A stretch of DNA of 58,801 nt from Candidatus Latescibacterota bacterium (GCA_022821275.1 JAJEDY010000039.1:1-58801), one strand, 5' to 3'; shown: positions 35,967 through 48,933, counted from the stretch's first letter. Program-made: numbers and translations. The notes: generated by a model not told the origin, from the letters alone.

Positions 35967-36497
35967 ATGAATCGATTTTTACAGCGATGGTTAGAGCGCG
36001 AGAAGCCACTATTTCCCAAATTGCGCGCCATTCCACTATTTCGGGAACTGAATCGCCGAGAGTTGCAGGCGGTAGTGGAAGTTATAGAAATTCGCAAGTA
36101 TTTAACAGGTGATGTCGTTTTTGAACAGGGCGCTCCAGGAGACGGTGTTTACGTGGTGTTAAAAGGGTGTGTAGAGATGGGGCAGAAGGATGGTGAAGAC
36201 GCCGAGAAAGTGCTGCTTGCCCGATCGGAATCCGGTTCCTATTTTGGCGAAACCGCACTTTTGGAAGATACGCCGAGAACGGCAGCAGCAGTGGCGGCAG
36301 AAGATACCAGGTTGGCACTTTTCCCGCGAGACGCACTGCACCAGTTGGCGGAACAACGACCGCATTTGGGGGTAAAAATTGCCATGCAACTCGCGCGGAT
36401 TGTCGCGGAGCGATTGCGACAAACCAATCACAGTTTGCAGGTTGCCCGAGATGAGTTGGTGGAAAAACAAAAAGAGAGCGGAGAAGACGCGTCATGA
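35967..36497 (+). CDS. cyclic-nucleotide-binding domain protein
   Basis: A 176-residue protein with one cNMP-binding fold (about 22-140): IPLFRELNRRELQAVVEVI, VVFEQGAPGDGVYVVLKG and the phosphate-binding-cassette region GSYFGETALLEDTPRTAAA, which retains the Gly-Glu and Arg-Thr/Ala pattern. There is no DNA-binding domain, and the C-terminus is a helix (VARDELVEKQKES). Its stop overlaps the AI-2E transporter start by 4 bases, so it may regulate that membrane protein. Confidence 0.85.
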   Translation: MNRFLQRWLEREKPLFPKLRAIPLFRELNRRELQAVVEVIEIRKYLTGDVVFEQGAPGDGVYVVLKGCVEMGQKDGEDAEKVLLARSESGSYFGETALLEDTPRTAAAVAAEDTRLALFPRDALHQLAEQRPHLGVKIAMQLARIVAERLRQTNHSLQVARDELVEKQKESGEDAS

Positions 36498-38017
36498 ATG
36501 AACCTTCTTCTGGTGGCCTGGGCACTGCTCAGATTTTGCGTATTGTGATTTTTTTGGGCCTCATCGTTGTGGCGGTTTGGCTGTTATATACTATTCGCAA
36601 TACTCTGGCTCCTTTTTTTCTTGCGTTTGTGCTGTCGTATTTGTTAATGCCCTTAGTCGATTTGCTCGAGTCGTACCGCTTAAATCGTCTGGTCGCTACG
36701 GCTGTGGTCTTGGTCTCTGTTTTTGCCATTGTGTTCATTCCCCTCATTGTGGTCATGCCTGTGATTGTACGCAGCACCGAGGATATGGTCGAGCGCATTA
36801 TTGGTGAGCAGGGCACATGGTACTGTGTGGTGGAAAATACGGGCGATGCCGTGGTGTCGATTGATCGTTTTGAGAGTGAATTCGAAGATTTTAAGGTCGA
36901 TGGCCTGCCCCTGAAATTGGTCCCTGGCGGGGGAGACGCGGAATCCGCTATCTTTTCCTGGCCTCCACTGGCCAGTTCAAAAATGGCCGGTGGACGAGAT
37001 ACACTGCGTGTGGTATTTTCTCCACAAGCGAATGAGCCGCGCCAGGCGTTTTTGAGATTGTACGGTTTTTATAGCGGACAAGAAGATTCCATTGTGTTGA
37101 CGCTTAGAGGGAATATCGAGGGTGTATCATCGCTTTCAGACTCATTGGTTGTGGAACCCGAGGAGTCGGTTCAATTTGGAGAATCACAAATTTTAATATC
37201 GGCAACACAACATACATTTGGTAAATACAAGCCCGGATATCTGGCAGTTATAAAAACCTATATTGAATCCCTTCAGGCCAGCTTCGAAAAATGGATGCCT
37301 ATGCTCAAAGAATGGATGCCCCTGCTCGAAAGCAAAGATGTGGTTCATGCGATAAATGAGCGTTTGCAGATCATCGCCACAGATTTGTTTAAGGAGACCC
37401 CTCAATTGGTCGGTCAATTGCTGTCAGGGCTTACATTTTTCATTATTGTGCCTTTTGTTTTATTTTTCTTTTTGGGACAGGGCAGAACGATTAAGCGTGC
37501 GATTATCGAGCTGGTGCCAAATCGATATTTTGAGCTGGTATTAAATTTGCTGCATCGTATTGATGCGCAATTGGGTGGTTATGTGCGCGGTATGGTTTTG
37601 TCCGTGATGATTGTCTCCCTTCTGTCAAGTATCGGTCTTTATTTTATCGGTTTAGAACATTTTTTGGTGATTGGTCTTCTCGCGGGTTTGGCCAATGTGA
37701 TTCCCTATATGGGACCTGCGATTGGGATTATTGCCGGTGTTATTGCCGCTGTATTGCAATATTCTACCCTGAGTTTTGGCGTGGTTTTGCCAGTGATTAT
37801 TGTGTTTGCAATCGTTCAACTCGTAGATAATGTTTTTGTCGCCCCTATGGTGGTTGGGCGCAGTGTTAATTTGCATCCTCTGCTCGTCATTTTTGCCGTG
37901 CTCGTCGGCAGTGAGTTGTTTGGCGCAGTTGGCATGTTATTGGCCGTGCCCACAACTGCAGTGATTAAAGTATCTGTGCGGACGATTTATGAGGGGTGGC
38001 GAGGTTATTCGGTTTAG
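36494..38017 (+). CDS. AI-2E/PerM family transporter with inserted Ig-like domain
   Basis: A 507-residue membrane protein of the AI-2E/PerM family. N-terminal helices occupy about residues 14-33, 38-55 and 67-92; C-terminal helices include IGIIAGVIAAVLQYS, LVDNVFVAPMVVGRSVNLHP and the closing LLAVPTTAVIKVSVRTIYEG. Between them, at about residues 104-212, lies an ASH/HYDIN-type Ig-like segment (VVENTGDAVVSIDRF, RVVFSPQANEPRQAFLRLYG, VLTLRGN) that typical members lack. The family exports small solutes or ions; the extra domain should face the periplasm. Confidence 0.87.
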   Translation: MNEPSSGGLGTAQILRIVIFLGLIVVAVWLLYTIRNTLAPFFLAFVLSYLLMPLVDLLESYRLNRLVATAVVLVSVFAIVFIPLIVVMPVIVRSTEDMVERIIGEQGTWYCVVENTGDAVVSIDRFESEFEDFKVDGLPLKLVPGGGDAESAIFSWPPLASSKMAGGRDTLRVVFSPQANEPRQAFLRLYGFYSGQEDSIVLTLRGNIEGVSSLSDSLVVEPEESVQFGESQILISATQHTFGKYKPGYLAVIKTYIESLQASFEKWMPMLKEWMPLLESKDVVHAINERLQIIATDLFKETPQLVGQLLSGLTFFIIVPFVLFFFLGQGRTIKRAIIELVPNRYFELVLNLLHRIDAQLGGYVRGMVLSVMIVSLLSSIGLYFIGLEHFLVIGLLAGLANVIPYMGPAIGIIAGVIAAVLQYSTLSFGVVLPVIIVFAIVQLVDNVFVAPMVVGRSVNLHPLLVIFAVLVGSELFGAVGMLLAVPTTAVIKVSVRTIYEGWRGYSV

Positions 38018-38030
38018 GAAAGAAGGAGTA

Positions 38031-40751
38031 ATGGAGACGATGGAGAATAAAGCTTTGGCGCGTGCCTACGATCCAAAAGATATTGAAAAGACGTGGTATG
38101 ATTTTTGGCATAGGAAGGGATATTTTCGCCCGGAGTTTCGCGCGACAGGTCCTGCCTATACGGTGACGATTCCTCCGCCCAATGTGACGGGGGAGTTGCA
38201 CATGGGCCACGCGCTGCAGCACGCGATTCACGACGCAGTGATTCGGTATAAGCGGATGCGGGGATTTCGCACGCTGTGTCTGCCCGGTACAGATCACGCG
38301 GGTATTGGTACGCAGATGAAGGTGGAGCAAGAAATCTGGGAGAACGAAAAAAAGACGCGTCGAGAAATTGGTCGCAGAGATTTGTTGAAACGGATATGGG
38401 CCTGGCGGGAAAAATACGGTAGCACAATTTTGAGACAGTTGCGCGAGTTGGGCTGTAGTTATGACTGGTCGCGCGAGCGATTTACAATGGATGAGGAGTA
38501 CGTGCGGGCGGTGTTGGAGACATTTGTGCGTTTTTACGAGAAGGGCTGGATTTATCGGGGCAAACGCATGGTGAACTGGTGCCCGCAGTGTGGCACTGTA
38601 ATTTCCGATCTCGAGGTGGAGGAAAGAGAGGTCGATAGCCACCTGTGGCATATTCGGTACAAAGGAGTAGATGATGCGCCCGATGTGGTTGTGGCGACAA
38701 CGCGTCCGGAAACCATGCTGGGCGACACTGGGGTAGCGGTGCATCCATCCGATGCGCGCTGGCGAGATGCCGTGGGCAAAATGGTGATGTTGCCGCTTAT
38801 GGATCGCCCCATTCCCATTGTGGCAGATGACTATGCCGATCCGGAAATGGGGAGCGGTGCGGTGAAGGTGACGCCGGGACACGATCCCAACGATTACGAG
38901 ATAGGGCAGCGTCACGATTTGCCCGAAATCGCGGTTATTGGTCTGAATGGTGAGATGACAGAATATGCGGGTGTTTATGCCGGACAGGACCGATATGCGT
39001 GTCGCAAGGCGGTGGTCGAGGCACTCGACAATTTGGGGTTGCTGGAAAAAATTGAGGATTATACCCACGCGGTGCCTCATCACGACCGTTGTGGCACGGT
39101 GATTGAACCGATGCCTATGGAGCAGTGGTTTGTGGCGATGCGCGATTTGGCCGATTTGATTTTGCCCATGATGCGTGAAAAAAAGATCGCTTATGTGCCG
39201 GATCGATTTCGGGAATATTCGATTGAATGGCTGGAGAATATCCGCGACTGGTGTATTTCGAGGCAACTGTGGTGGGGGCACCGCATTCCGGTGTGGACGT
39301 GTGAAAATTGTAGCGAGGTGATTGTGAATGCAGACCCGCCCGAGGTGTGTACAGCGTGTGGCGGTCAACAGCTGACGCAAGACCCCGATGTGCTCGATAC
39401 GTGGTTTTCCTCAGCACTGTGGCCTTTTGCAACGCTGGGTTGGCCCGAGGATACGGAGGATTTGAAGCTGTTTCACCCGACGGATTTGATGATTACGGGG
39501 CGGGATATTTTGTATTTGTGGGTGATTCGGATGGTTATGACGGCTGTTGAATTTGTGGATGAGATTCCGTTTCGGACGGTGCTGGTTCATCCCACGGTGC
39601 AAACGCGCGATGGCAAGCGCATGAGCAAGTCGCTGGGTACGGGGGTTGATCCGCGCGAATTGATTGACCGCTATGGCGCCGATGCCACGCGCCTGTCACT
39701 TTTGTATCAATGTGGCAGTTCACAGGATATTCGGTTTGATGCCGATGTGAAGGACAATAAGTTGCAAGATTCGCCCATCGCAGAAATGTGCCGCAATTTT
39801 TGCAACAAAATTTGGAATGCCGCGCGGTTTGTACAGATGAATCTGGATGATCGCGACATCCGCGATGTGGCGTTGCAGACGGTGCCTGAGCCGGTTACGG
39901 ACCTTTCCGATCGGTGGATTTTGAGTTTGTACAATCGCACGGTGTTGCAGGTTACAGAGGCTTTGGAGGCGTATCGGTTTGACGAAGCAGCGCGCGCGTT
40001 GTACGATTTTGTGTGGAGCGCGTATTGCGATTGGTATGTGGAGATGGCGAAAGTGCGCCTGTATGGCGATGATCAAACCGCCCGTCAAACCGCGCAGTCA
40101 ATTTTGTGTGTCGTGTTTGAAGGCACGTTGCGCCTGCTTCATCCCATTGCGCCTTTTATTTCTGAGGCGTTGTGGCAAACATTTCCTCGCGAAGGCGAGG
40201 CACTCATTGCTGCGCCCTGGCCCAAATGCGACAAAACGCAATTTGATAAAGCGGCGGAGCGAGAAATGGCTTTGATGCGGGATGTGGTAGGTGCTGTGCG
40301 CCATATTCGAGGTACAATGCGTATTCCGCCGGGCAAGCGCGTGGATGTGGTGTGTAAGACGGGTTCTGAAGAGGCGCGCACGACTCTGACGTCTGTTCAA
40401 GGCTATATGAAGGCGTTGGGACGCATTGAAAATTTGACCATGGGTGAGGCTGTGGAACGCCCGGCAGCGTCTGCGAGTGCTGTGGTTGGCGATGTGGAAA
40501 TTTTTGTGCCTCTATCTGGCGTGATTGATCTCACTGTGGAACGCCAGAGATTGGAGAAGGAGATTGGCGGATTGGAGAAGGCGTTGAGTGGGTTAGAGAA
40601 GAAGTTGGGCAATGCGGGTTTTTTGAACAATGCCCCTGCAGAGATCGTGGCAAAAGAGCGCGAGCGCGAGCGCGAGTATCGGGATACACTGTCGAAGTTG
40701 CGGGAAAATCTGGCGGTGCTTTCAGAGGGGGATTCAAATGTCGAGCGTTAG
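38031..40751 (+). CDS. valS: valyl-tRNA synthetase
   Basis: Charges tRNA-Val. A 906-residue class I enzyme with HMGH (PPPNVTGELHMGHAL), KRMSKSLGTG, an editing domain (VVATTRPETMLGDTGVAV), zinc-type cysteines in NWCPQCGT and WTCENCSE, the anticodon-binding domain and a C-terminal coiled-coil arm (RQRLEKEIGGLEKAL). An ATG behind AGAAGGAG is the start. Its last 14 bases overlap the next gene. Confidence 0.95.
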   Translation: METMENKALARAYDPKDIEKTWYDFWHRKGYFRPEFRATGPAYTVTIPPPNVTGELHMGHALQHAIHDAVIRYKRMRGFRTLCLPGTDHAGIGTQMKVEQEIWENEKKTRREIGRRDLLKRIWAWREKYGSTILRQLRELGCSYDWSRERFTMDEEYVRAVLETFVRFYEKGWIYRGKRMVNWCPQCGTVISDLEVEEREVDSHLWHIRYKGVDDAPDVVVATTRPETMLGDTGVAVHPSDARWRDAVGKMVMLPLMDRPIPIVADDYADPEMGSGAVKVTPGHDPNDYEIGQRHDLPEIAVIGLNGEMTEYAGVYAGQDRYACRKAVVEALDNLGLLEKIEDYTHAVPHHDRCGTVIEPMPMEQWFVAMRDLADLILPMMREKKIAYVPDRFREYSIEWLENIRDWCISRQLWWGHRIPVWTCENCSEVIVNADPPEVCTACGGQQLTQDPDVLDTWFSSALWPFATLGWPEDTEDLKLFHPTDLMITGRDILYLWVIRMVMTAVEFVDEIPFRTVLVHPTVQTRDGKRMSKSLGTGVDPRELIDRYGADATRLSLLYQCGSSQDIRFDADVKDNKLQDSPIAEMCRNFCNKIWNAARFVQMNLDDRDIRDVALQTVPEPVTDLSDRWILSLYNRTVLQVTEALEAYRFDEAARALYDFVWSAYCDWYVEMAKVRLYGDDQTARQTAQSILCVVFEGTLRLLHPIAPFISEALWQTFPREGEALIAAPWPKCDKTQFDKAAEREMALMRDVVGAVRHIRGTMRIPPGKRVDVVCKTGSEEARTTLTSVQGYMKALGRIENLTMGEAVERPAASASAVVGDVEIFVPLSGVIDLTVERQRLEKEIGGLEKALSGLEKKLGNAGFLNNAPAEIVAKEREREREYRDTLSKLRENLAVLSEGDSNVER

Positions 40752-41736
40752 ATTTGGTATTATGGGATTGGGACGCGGCCGCGGAGCAGCAAAACAGGTG
40801 GTAGCAGCAGAGGGCAGTACATTGGTTTGCGTGTGCGATTTACAGGAAGACAAGGCCGTGGAGCAGGCCGAAATGTATGGATGCGACTGGACGACGAATT
40901 ACAAGGCGATGTTTGCGCGCGATGATATCGATGCGATCGGTATCTATACGTCCAGTGGCACGCATTGCGATTACGCCATTGAAGCGATAGAAGCAGACAA
41001 ACACGCATTTGTCACCAAGCCGATGGATATTCTCGTAGAAAAGTGCGATGCGGCGATTCAGGCGGCAAAAGATGCTGGGAAGGTTCTGGCAGTGGATTTT
41101 GGGAATCGCTATTCTAAGGAAAACCAGCAATTGAAGGCCGCCATTGATCAGGGGATCATTGGACAAATTTTTTTGGGTGATGTGAAGATGAAGTGGTGGC
41201 GCGAGCAGAGCTATTACAATGGGGGCTTTCCCATGGGGTGGCGCAGCCGCAAAGAGACAGAGGGCGGCTCGATAGCCAATCAGGGTGTGCATTTTGTCGA
41301 TCTCATCTGCTGGTTGCTCGGCCCGGTACAGGAAGTTTATGGGCGCAGTGCAACTATGACACACGATATTGAAACGGAAGATATTACAATTGCACAGTTG
41401 ACATTTCAAAGCGGCGCGTGGGGGCTGATTACGACCACGACCTCGAGTTATCCAAATTTGGGGACACAAGTGGAGATCAGCGGCACGAAAGGCACTGTAC
41501 GATGGGATCAACGCGGCGGTATAGAAGTGATGACAAAGGATGAGGAATTGGTAGATTTGAGCCGTTTTGAAGTGCCCGATGCGCCTGCCGATATTGCAGA
41601 GGATATGGTTTCTGCTATTACCAAAGGCACGGCCCCTGTGGTGTCGGGTGAAGAGGGCAGAAAGTCTGTTGCGCTCTTTTGCGCAGCTTATGCGTCTTCA
41701 AAATCGGGTTCCCCTGTGGTTATTGATCAGCGGTGA
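40738..41736 (+). CDS. Gfo/Idh/MocA-family oxidoreductase
   Basis: A 332-residue NAD(P)-dependent oxidoreductase. The N-terminal Rossmann segment is FGIMGLGRGRGAAKQ and the catalytic Lys region reads HAFVTKPMDI in place of the usual EKP. NQGVHFVDLICWLLGP carries the conserved His. Such enzymes oxidise sugars, inositols or related polyols; substrate unknown. The ATG overlaps the end of valS. Confidence 0.9.
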   Translation: MSSVRFGIMGLGRGRGAAKQVVAAEGSTLVCVCDLQEDKAVEQAEMYGCDWTTNYKAMFARDDIDAIGIYTSSGTHCDYAIEAIEADKHAFVTKPMDILVEKCDAAIQAAKDAGKVLAVDFGNRYSKENQQLKAAIDQGIIGQIFLGDVKMKWWREQSYYNGGFPMGWRSRKETEGGSIANQGVHFVDLICWLLGPVQEVYGRSATMTHDIETEDITIAQLTFQSGAWGLITTTTSSYPNLGTQVEISGTKGTVRWDQRGGIEVMTKDEELVDLSRFEVPDAPADIAEDMVSAITKGTAPVVSGEEGRKSVALFCAAYASSKSGSPVVIDQR

Positions 41737-41739
41737 AAC

Positions 41740-42228
41740 ATGTCTGAACAGTTGGAAGTAAAGCTCGGCAAATTGCTTCGAGAACGAGACTGGACTATTG
41801 CAGTTGCAGAAACCACAACAGGGGGACTGATCAGCGCGCGCATTGTTTCGGTTCCGGGTAGTTCGGCTTATTATGAGCGCGGGGTTATTGCGTATAGCGC
41901 ATTGTCTAAACGCGAGATGCTGGGGATAGATGAAGAGGTGATGGATACGCATGGTGCAGTGAGCGTAGAAGCTGCGCGCGCAATGGCCAAAGGCGTGCGA
42001 AAAGTGAGTGGTGCAGATTTGGGCCTGGCCGAGACCGGGATCGCTGGTCCCATTCGCGGACGGTCGCCCAAACCCATCGGCACGGCGTATGTCGCAATTG
42101 CCGGTGCAGAAGGTGTGGTATGTGAGGTCTTTCAGTTTGATGGGGACCGCGATGCGATTCGCAATGCGATAGCAGATGCTGCTCTGCAGATGGTGATTGA
42201 GGCGGGAAAAACAATTGATAACCGATAA
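41740..42228 (+). CDS. pncC: nicotinamide-nucleotide amidohydrolase (CinA C-terminal type)
   Basis: A 162-residue stand-alone CinA C-terminal domain, which deamidates NMN to nicotinate mononucleotide in pyridine-nucleotide recycling. Signature segments are AVAETTTGGLISARIVSVPG with the catalytic Ser/Thr cluster, GVIAYSALSKREMLGI and AETGIAGP. It ends the long co-directional cluster that began with holB. Confidence 0.92.
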   Translation: MSEQLEVKLGKLLRERDWTIAVAETTTGGLISARIVSVPGSSAYYERGVIAYSALSKREMLGIDEEVMDTHGAVSVEAARAMAKGVRKVSGADLGLAETGIAGPIRGRSPKPIGTAYVAIAGAEGVVCEVFQFDGDRDAIRNAIADAALQMVIEAGKTIDNR

Positions 42229-42416
42229 CTGATGTTACGCAGTTCATCGAAAAAAGTTTCATTTTACTACCATATCTTGTATATCTTATTTCAAATAAAT
42301 CACAAGATATAGAGTCGCTGCATAATATCAACTGATAAGCTTGATTTTTTTCTCGTTCAGCCGTATTTTCAGTGCCCTGCGCGATGTTCAGTAGGGTTCT
42401 GGTCCTGGAGGTTTGT

Positions 42417-42767
42417 ATGAAAATTTCGGAAAAGATCCGCGGCGATGTCGCTGTCTTAACCTTGTCGGGTGAATTGATGAGCGGCCCCGAGGTTGCCCCA
42501 TTCCAAGATCATATTAAAAAACTTGCAAGTGAGGGTACAAAAAAGGTAGTGGTTGATTTTTCCAGGGTGAGATGGTTTGGCAGTGCCATGTTAGGCGTGC
42601 TAACGGCGAGTTTGACAACGTTGCGCGGTGAAGGCGGCGATTTGAGATTGACGGGTGTTACCAGAAAGATTGAAAGTATTTTGATGGTTACGCAGTTGGC
42701 AAATATTTTTACGACCCTGGATACAGTAGATCGGGCTGTGGAAAGTTTTGCAGATCGGGATGCATAG
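42417..42767 (+). CDS. STAS-domain protein (anti-sigma-factor antagonist type), copy 1
   Basis: A 116-residue STAS protein: VLTLSGELMSGPE, KKVVVDFSRVRWFGSAMLGVL and a C-terminal helix. In SpoIIAA-like antagonists the loop reads DSSGLG with a phosphorylated Ser; here it reads GSAMLG, keeping only one serine, so classic phospho-switching is uncertain. A ribosome site (TGGAGG) precedes ATG. It is followed 12 bases later by a close paralog; no kinase gene is adjacent. Confidence 0.88.
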   Translation: MKISEKIRGDVAVLTLSGELMSGPEVAPFQDHIKKLASEGTKKVVVDFSRVRWFGSAMLGVLTASLTTLRGEGGDLRLTGVTRKIESILMVTQLANIFTTLDTVDRAVESFADRDA

Positions 42768-42779
42768 CGATTTTTTTAC

Positions 42780-43145
42780 ATGAGAGTCAAAGTTGACATT
42801 CGCGACCAGGTCGCGATTTTAACTGTATCGGGTACCCTTATGAGTGGTCCTACGGTCGTTCCTTTTCAGCACTATGTCGAAGAGGTCATGGCCGATGGTA
42901 TTATAAATGTCGTGGTCGATTTTTCCAAGGTGAAGTGGTTTGGCAGCACGATGTTGGGCGTATTGGCGGTCAGCCTGGAGATGTTGCGAAATGCAGGGGG
43001 CGATCTCAGGTTGGCCGGTATTGCAAACCGGATGGAGAGTTTGATGATGGTCGGAAAGTTGTCGTCGCATTTTCGCACGTTGGAATCCGTTGACGCGGCG
43101 ATTGAAAGTTTTGTGTCCGACCCGCCGGGGAGACGGGAAACATAA
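42780..43145 (+). CDS. STAS-domain protein, copy 2
   Basis: A 121-residue paralog of the preceding gene with the same order: AILTVSGTLMSGPTVVPFQH, NVVVDFSKVKWFGSTMLGVL. The loop reads GSTMLG, with Thr where copy 1 has Ala, so the pair could differ in phospho-control. It looks like a tandem duplication, and the two may form a heterodimer or act on different partners. Confidence 0.87.
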   Translation: MRVKVDIRDQVAILTVSGTLMSGPTVVPFQHYVEEVMADGIINVVVDFSKVKWFGSTMLGVLAVSLEMLRNAGGDLRLAGIANRMESLMMVGKLSSHFRTLESVDAAIESFVSDPPGRRET

Positions 43146-43183
43146 ATCGCCCCAAACTATCATCTGTATTTCGTTCATAAAAA

Positions 43184-43217
43184 AGGGGTGCGATTATATC
43201 GCCATCCCTTCTTCTTT
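43184..43217 (+). terminator. probable intrinsic terminator after the STAS pair
   Basis: Stem AGGGGTGCGAT / ATCGCCATCCCT with one or two mismatches around a short TAT loop, followed by the pyrimidine-rich TCTTCTTTT. Confidence 0.5.
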
Positions 43218-43293
43218 TGGGAAGAAAATACCGCAAAGTATTTTGGCCCCATCGGCCCGGCGATGAGGCGATATATTGAAAGGAGATACATCT

Positions 43294-45422
43294 GTGTTGC
43301 ATCGTATGATTCCCTCAGCACTGATTCTTCTATGTGCTTTTGTACAGTGCAGCGAAAAACAACCCGTACCAATGCCAAAATATATGGGCGATCTTCCGCA
43401 ATTGCAGGATCGCGGCGTATTGCGGGTGATCGTTAGCGGGGAGCCGATTACCTATATTCCCCGCAGGCGGAGCCGGTGACGCTGGACTACGATATCGCCC
43501 GTGGTCTGGCGGATGCACTCGAACTGAAGTTGGAGCTTGTAAAGGCCGGTAATTATGTTCAGATGTTGGAAAAACTACTCGAAGGCGAGGGCGATATTAT
43601 CGCTGGCAGTTTGACGATTACACCAGATCGGGAAAGGTTAGTAGCGTTTTCGGTACCGTATTTGTATGTGGATGAATATTTGATTACGGCGCGGGCAGAT
43701 AGCATGCCCGAGACAGTGGCTGATCTCGCCGGTATGGAGATCAGTGTGCGGGCGTCCAGTTCGTATTATCAGACCTTGATTGATGTTCAGAAGGAGGTGC
43801 CGTCTTTACGCATCCACACTGTGTCAGATACGCTGGGTACTGAGGGTCTGATTAAAGGCATTGCTCAGGGCAGATTCAAAGCGACCTTATGCGACGCGCA
43901 TTTATGGCACGCCATTGCCAATTATTACGATAACCTCGTCGCGCCGCTCGTTGTGGCCGAAAAGCGTCCGCTCGCCTTGATGATGCGCCCAAATGATACA
44001 AAGCTCAAGGTCGTGGTGGATGAGTATTTGCTGGCACATCAATTTACGCGCCATCGCCAGCAGACATTTACCGATGATCTGCCCGGTCTGAAAGAACGCC
44101 GCCGGTTACGCATGATTACGCGCAATAATGCGATGACTTATTTTATCTATCGGGGACAGCAGATAGGATTCGAATACGAGCTTATGAAGCGATTTGCCTC
44201 CCAGCACAACCTGAATCTCGAGATTGTCATTCCGAATAGTCACGCCGAGCTGTTGTCGTATTTGAATGAAGGTAAGGGCGATGTCGTGGCGTCGGCAATG
44301 ACCATTACTGAGGAACGGCAAGAGCAGGCGGCATTTACGCTACCCTATAATGAAGTGAGTGAGTTGGTGGTGGTGCACGCGGATGGCGATTCGATTGCCA
44401 GCCTCCAGGATCTGGCCGGGCGGACGATACATGTGCGCGCCAGTTCTTCGTTTTATACGACGCTGATGGCGTTGCGAGATTCCGTAGATGGTCTCGATAT
44501 TGCGATCGTGCCCGACGACGTAGAAACTGAAGATATCTTAGCAGGGGTTGAAGAGGGTATCTATGACCTCACGATGTGCGATTCCCATTTGCTCGATATA
44601 GAACGCGCATATGGTCGCCGTCTCAAAGCCGCTTTGAGTATCAAGCCTACGGCATTGGGCTGGGCGGTTCGCAAGGACAATTCAGAGTTGCTGGCAGCAC
44701 TCAACGAATATATAAAACAAGAAAAAGGCGGCTTGTTTTTTAATATGATGAAAAAGAGGTATTTTAAGAGCACGCGCGCTGTTGCCAGAGCCAAAGATTC
44801 AATGCGGGTCGGTTTGAGCGGTCAGTTGTCGCCTTATGATGATCTGGCAAAAAAATACGCCTCTCAATACGGGCAGGACTGGCGGTTGATTACGGCACAG
44901 ATGTACCAGGAATCCAGATTCGATCCAGAGGCGGTCAGTTGGGTCGGCGCGCAGGGGCTGATGCAGGTGATGCCGAGCACGGGAGAGCAGTTGGGATTTA
45001 CCGATCTTCATGACCCACAGGAGAGCATTCACGCGGGGGTGAAGTACATGCATCAGCTTATCAACAGGTTCGATCACAGTTTGCCGATGGAAGTGCGGAT
45101 TCGCTTTGCGCTGGCTTCTTATAATGCGGGATATGGCCATGTGCTCGACGCCCGTCGCCTTGCGCGGGAAATGGGATGGGATCCCAATCGCTGGTTTGGC
45201 AACGTGGAAAAGGCGATGCGCTTGCTGTCCCAACCGGGCTACTACGAGCGGGCGCGATACGGCTTTTGCCGAGGCGGTCAGCCCGTACACTATGTCGAAA
45301 ATATTCAGCGTTTCTACGATGCTTATGTCGAAGTACTGAATACGGCGATACCCGCGAAGGTGACACAACCGCTTAGCTCTGGTCTCGTCGGACCTCCGCC
45401 CGTTGCAGAAGATCGCCGTTGA
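43294..45422 (+). CDS. MltF-like lytic transglycosylase, with an apparent one-base frameshift
   Basis: The lipoprotein precursor has two SBP_bac_3 (periplasmic solute-binding-like) domains followed by an SLT-type transglycosylase. The first domain starts at LQDRGVLRVIVSGEP and the second at RRRLRMITRNNAMTYFIY. The SLT domain includes AQMYQESRFDPEAVSW with the catalytic Glu, GAQGLMQVMPST and ALASYNAGYGHV. The signal peptide (MIPSALILLCAFVQC) and first 55 codons are in one frame, which hits TGA at 43477; the rest is open from 43476. Adding one base near 43464 would give EPITYIPRQAEPVTLDYD and restore the family sequence. This is either a real mutation or a sequencing error. The start is GTG behind AGGAG. 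Confidence 0.85.
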
Positions 45423-45445
45423 GTCCCCATCCCTTTTAAAACATA

Positions 45446-45489
45446 AAACAGGTATTGCTCTATCTTTTGAGCAATACCTGTTCTTTTTG
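45446..45489. terminator. bidirectional intrinsic terminator between mltF-like gene and thiC
   Basis: Perfect stem ACAGGTATTGCTC / GAGCAATACCTGT with an 8-base loop and a T-rich tail on the plus strand, between two convergent genes. Confidence 0.9.
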
Positions 45490-45501
45490 GGGTTTTTCTG
45501 C

Positions 45502-48719
<3,218 letters not shown>

Positions 48720-48723
48720 ACCG

Positions 48724-48930
48724 ATGCAACTTACAGTGAATGGTCAAGAGCAATCAGTAGATGGTGCATCAACGCTGCTCGATTTGCTGATTGAGATGAA
48801 TTTTAATGCCGAACAAAAGGGTATTGCCGTGGCTGTAAATGCCGAGGTTATAGCGCGGGCGATGTGGGCAGATACGCGGTTGTGCAATGGCGACCGGGTG
48901 GATATTATTCACGCGGTTCAGGGGGGATAG
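48724..48930 (+). CDS. thiS: sulfur carrier protein ThiS
   Basis: A 68-residue ubiquitin-like sulfur carrier ending in the required Gly-Gly (IIHAVQGG), which is adenylated and thiocarboxylated to donate sulfur to ThiG. The ATG lies 4 bases after the thiO stop. No thiF is in the window. Confidence 0.94.
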   Translation: MQLTVNGQEQSVDGASTLLDLLIEMNFNAEQKGIAVAVNAEVIARAMWADTRLCNGDRVDIIHAVQGG

Positions 48931-48933
48931 GGA

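Noticed and set aside
37965-39380. Long minus-strand ORF antisense to valS (471 codons)
   Set aside because: It is a His/Pro-rich shadow of a well-supported valS with no family features. The same applies to minus-strand ORFs over metG (27229-28338) and xerC (2501-3301).
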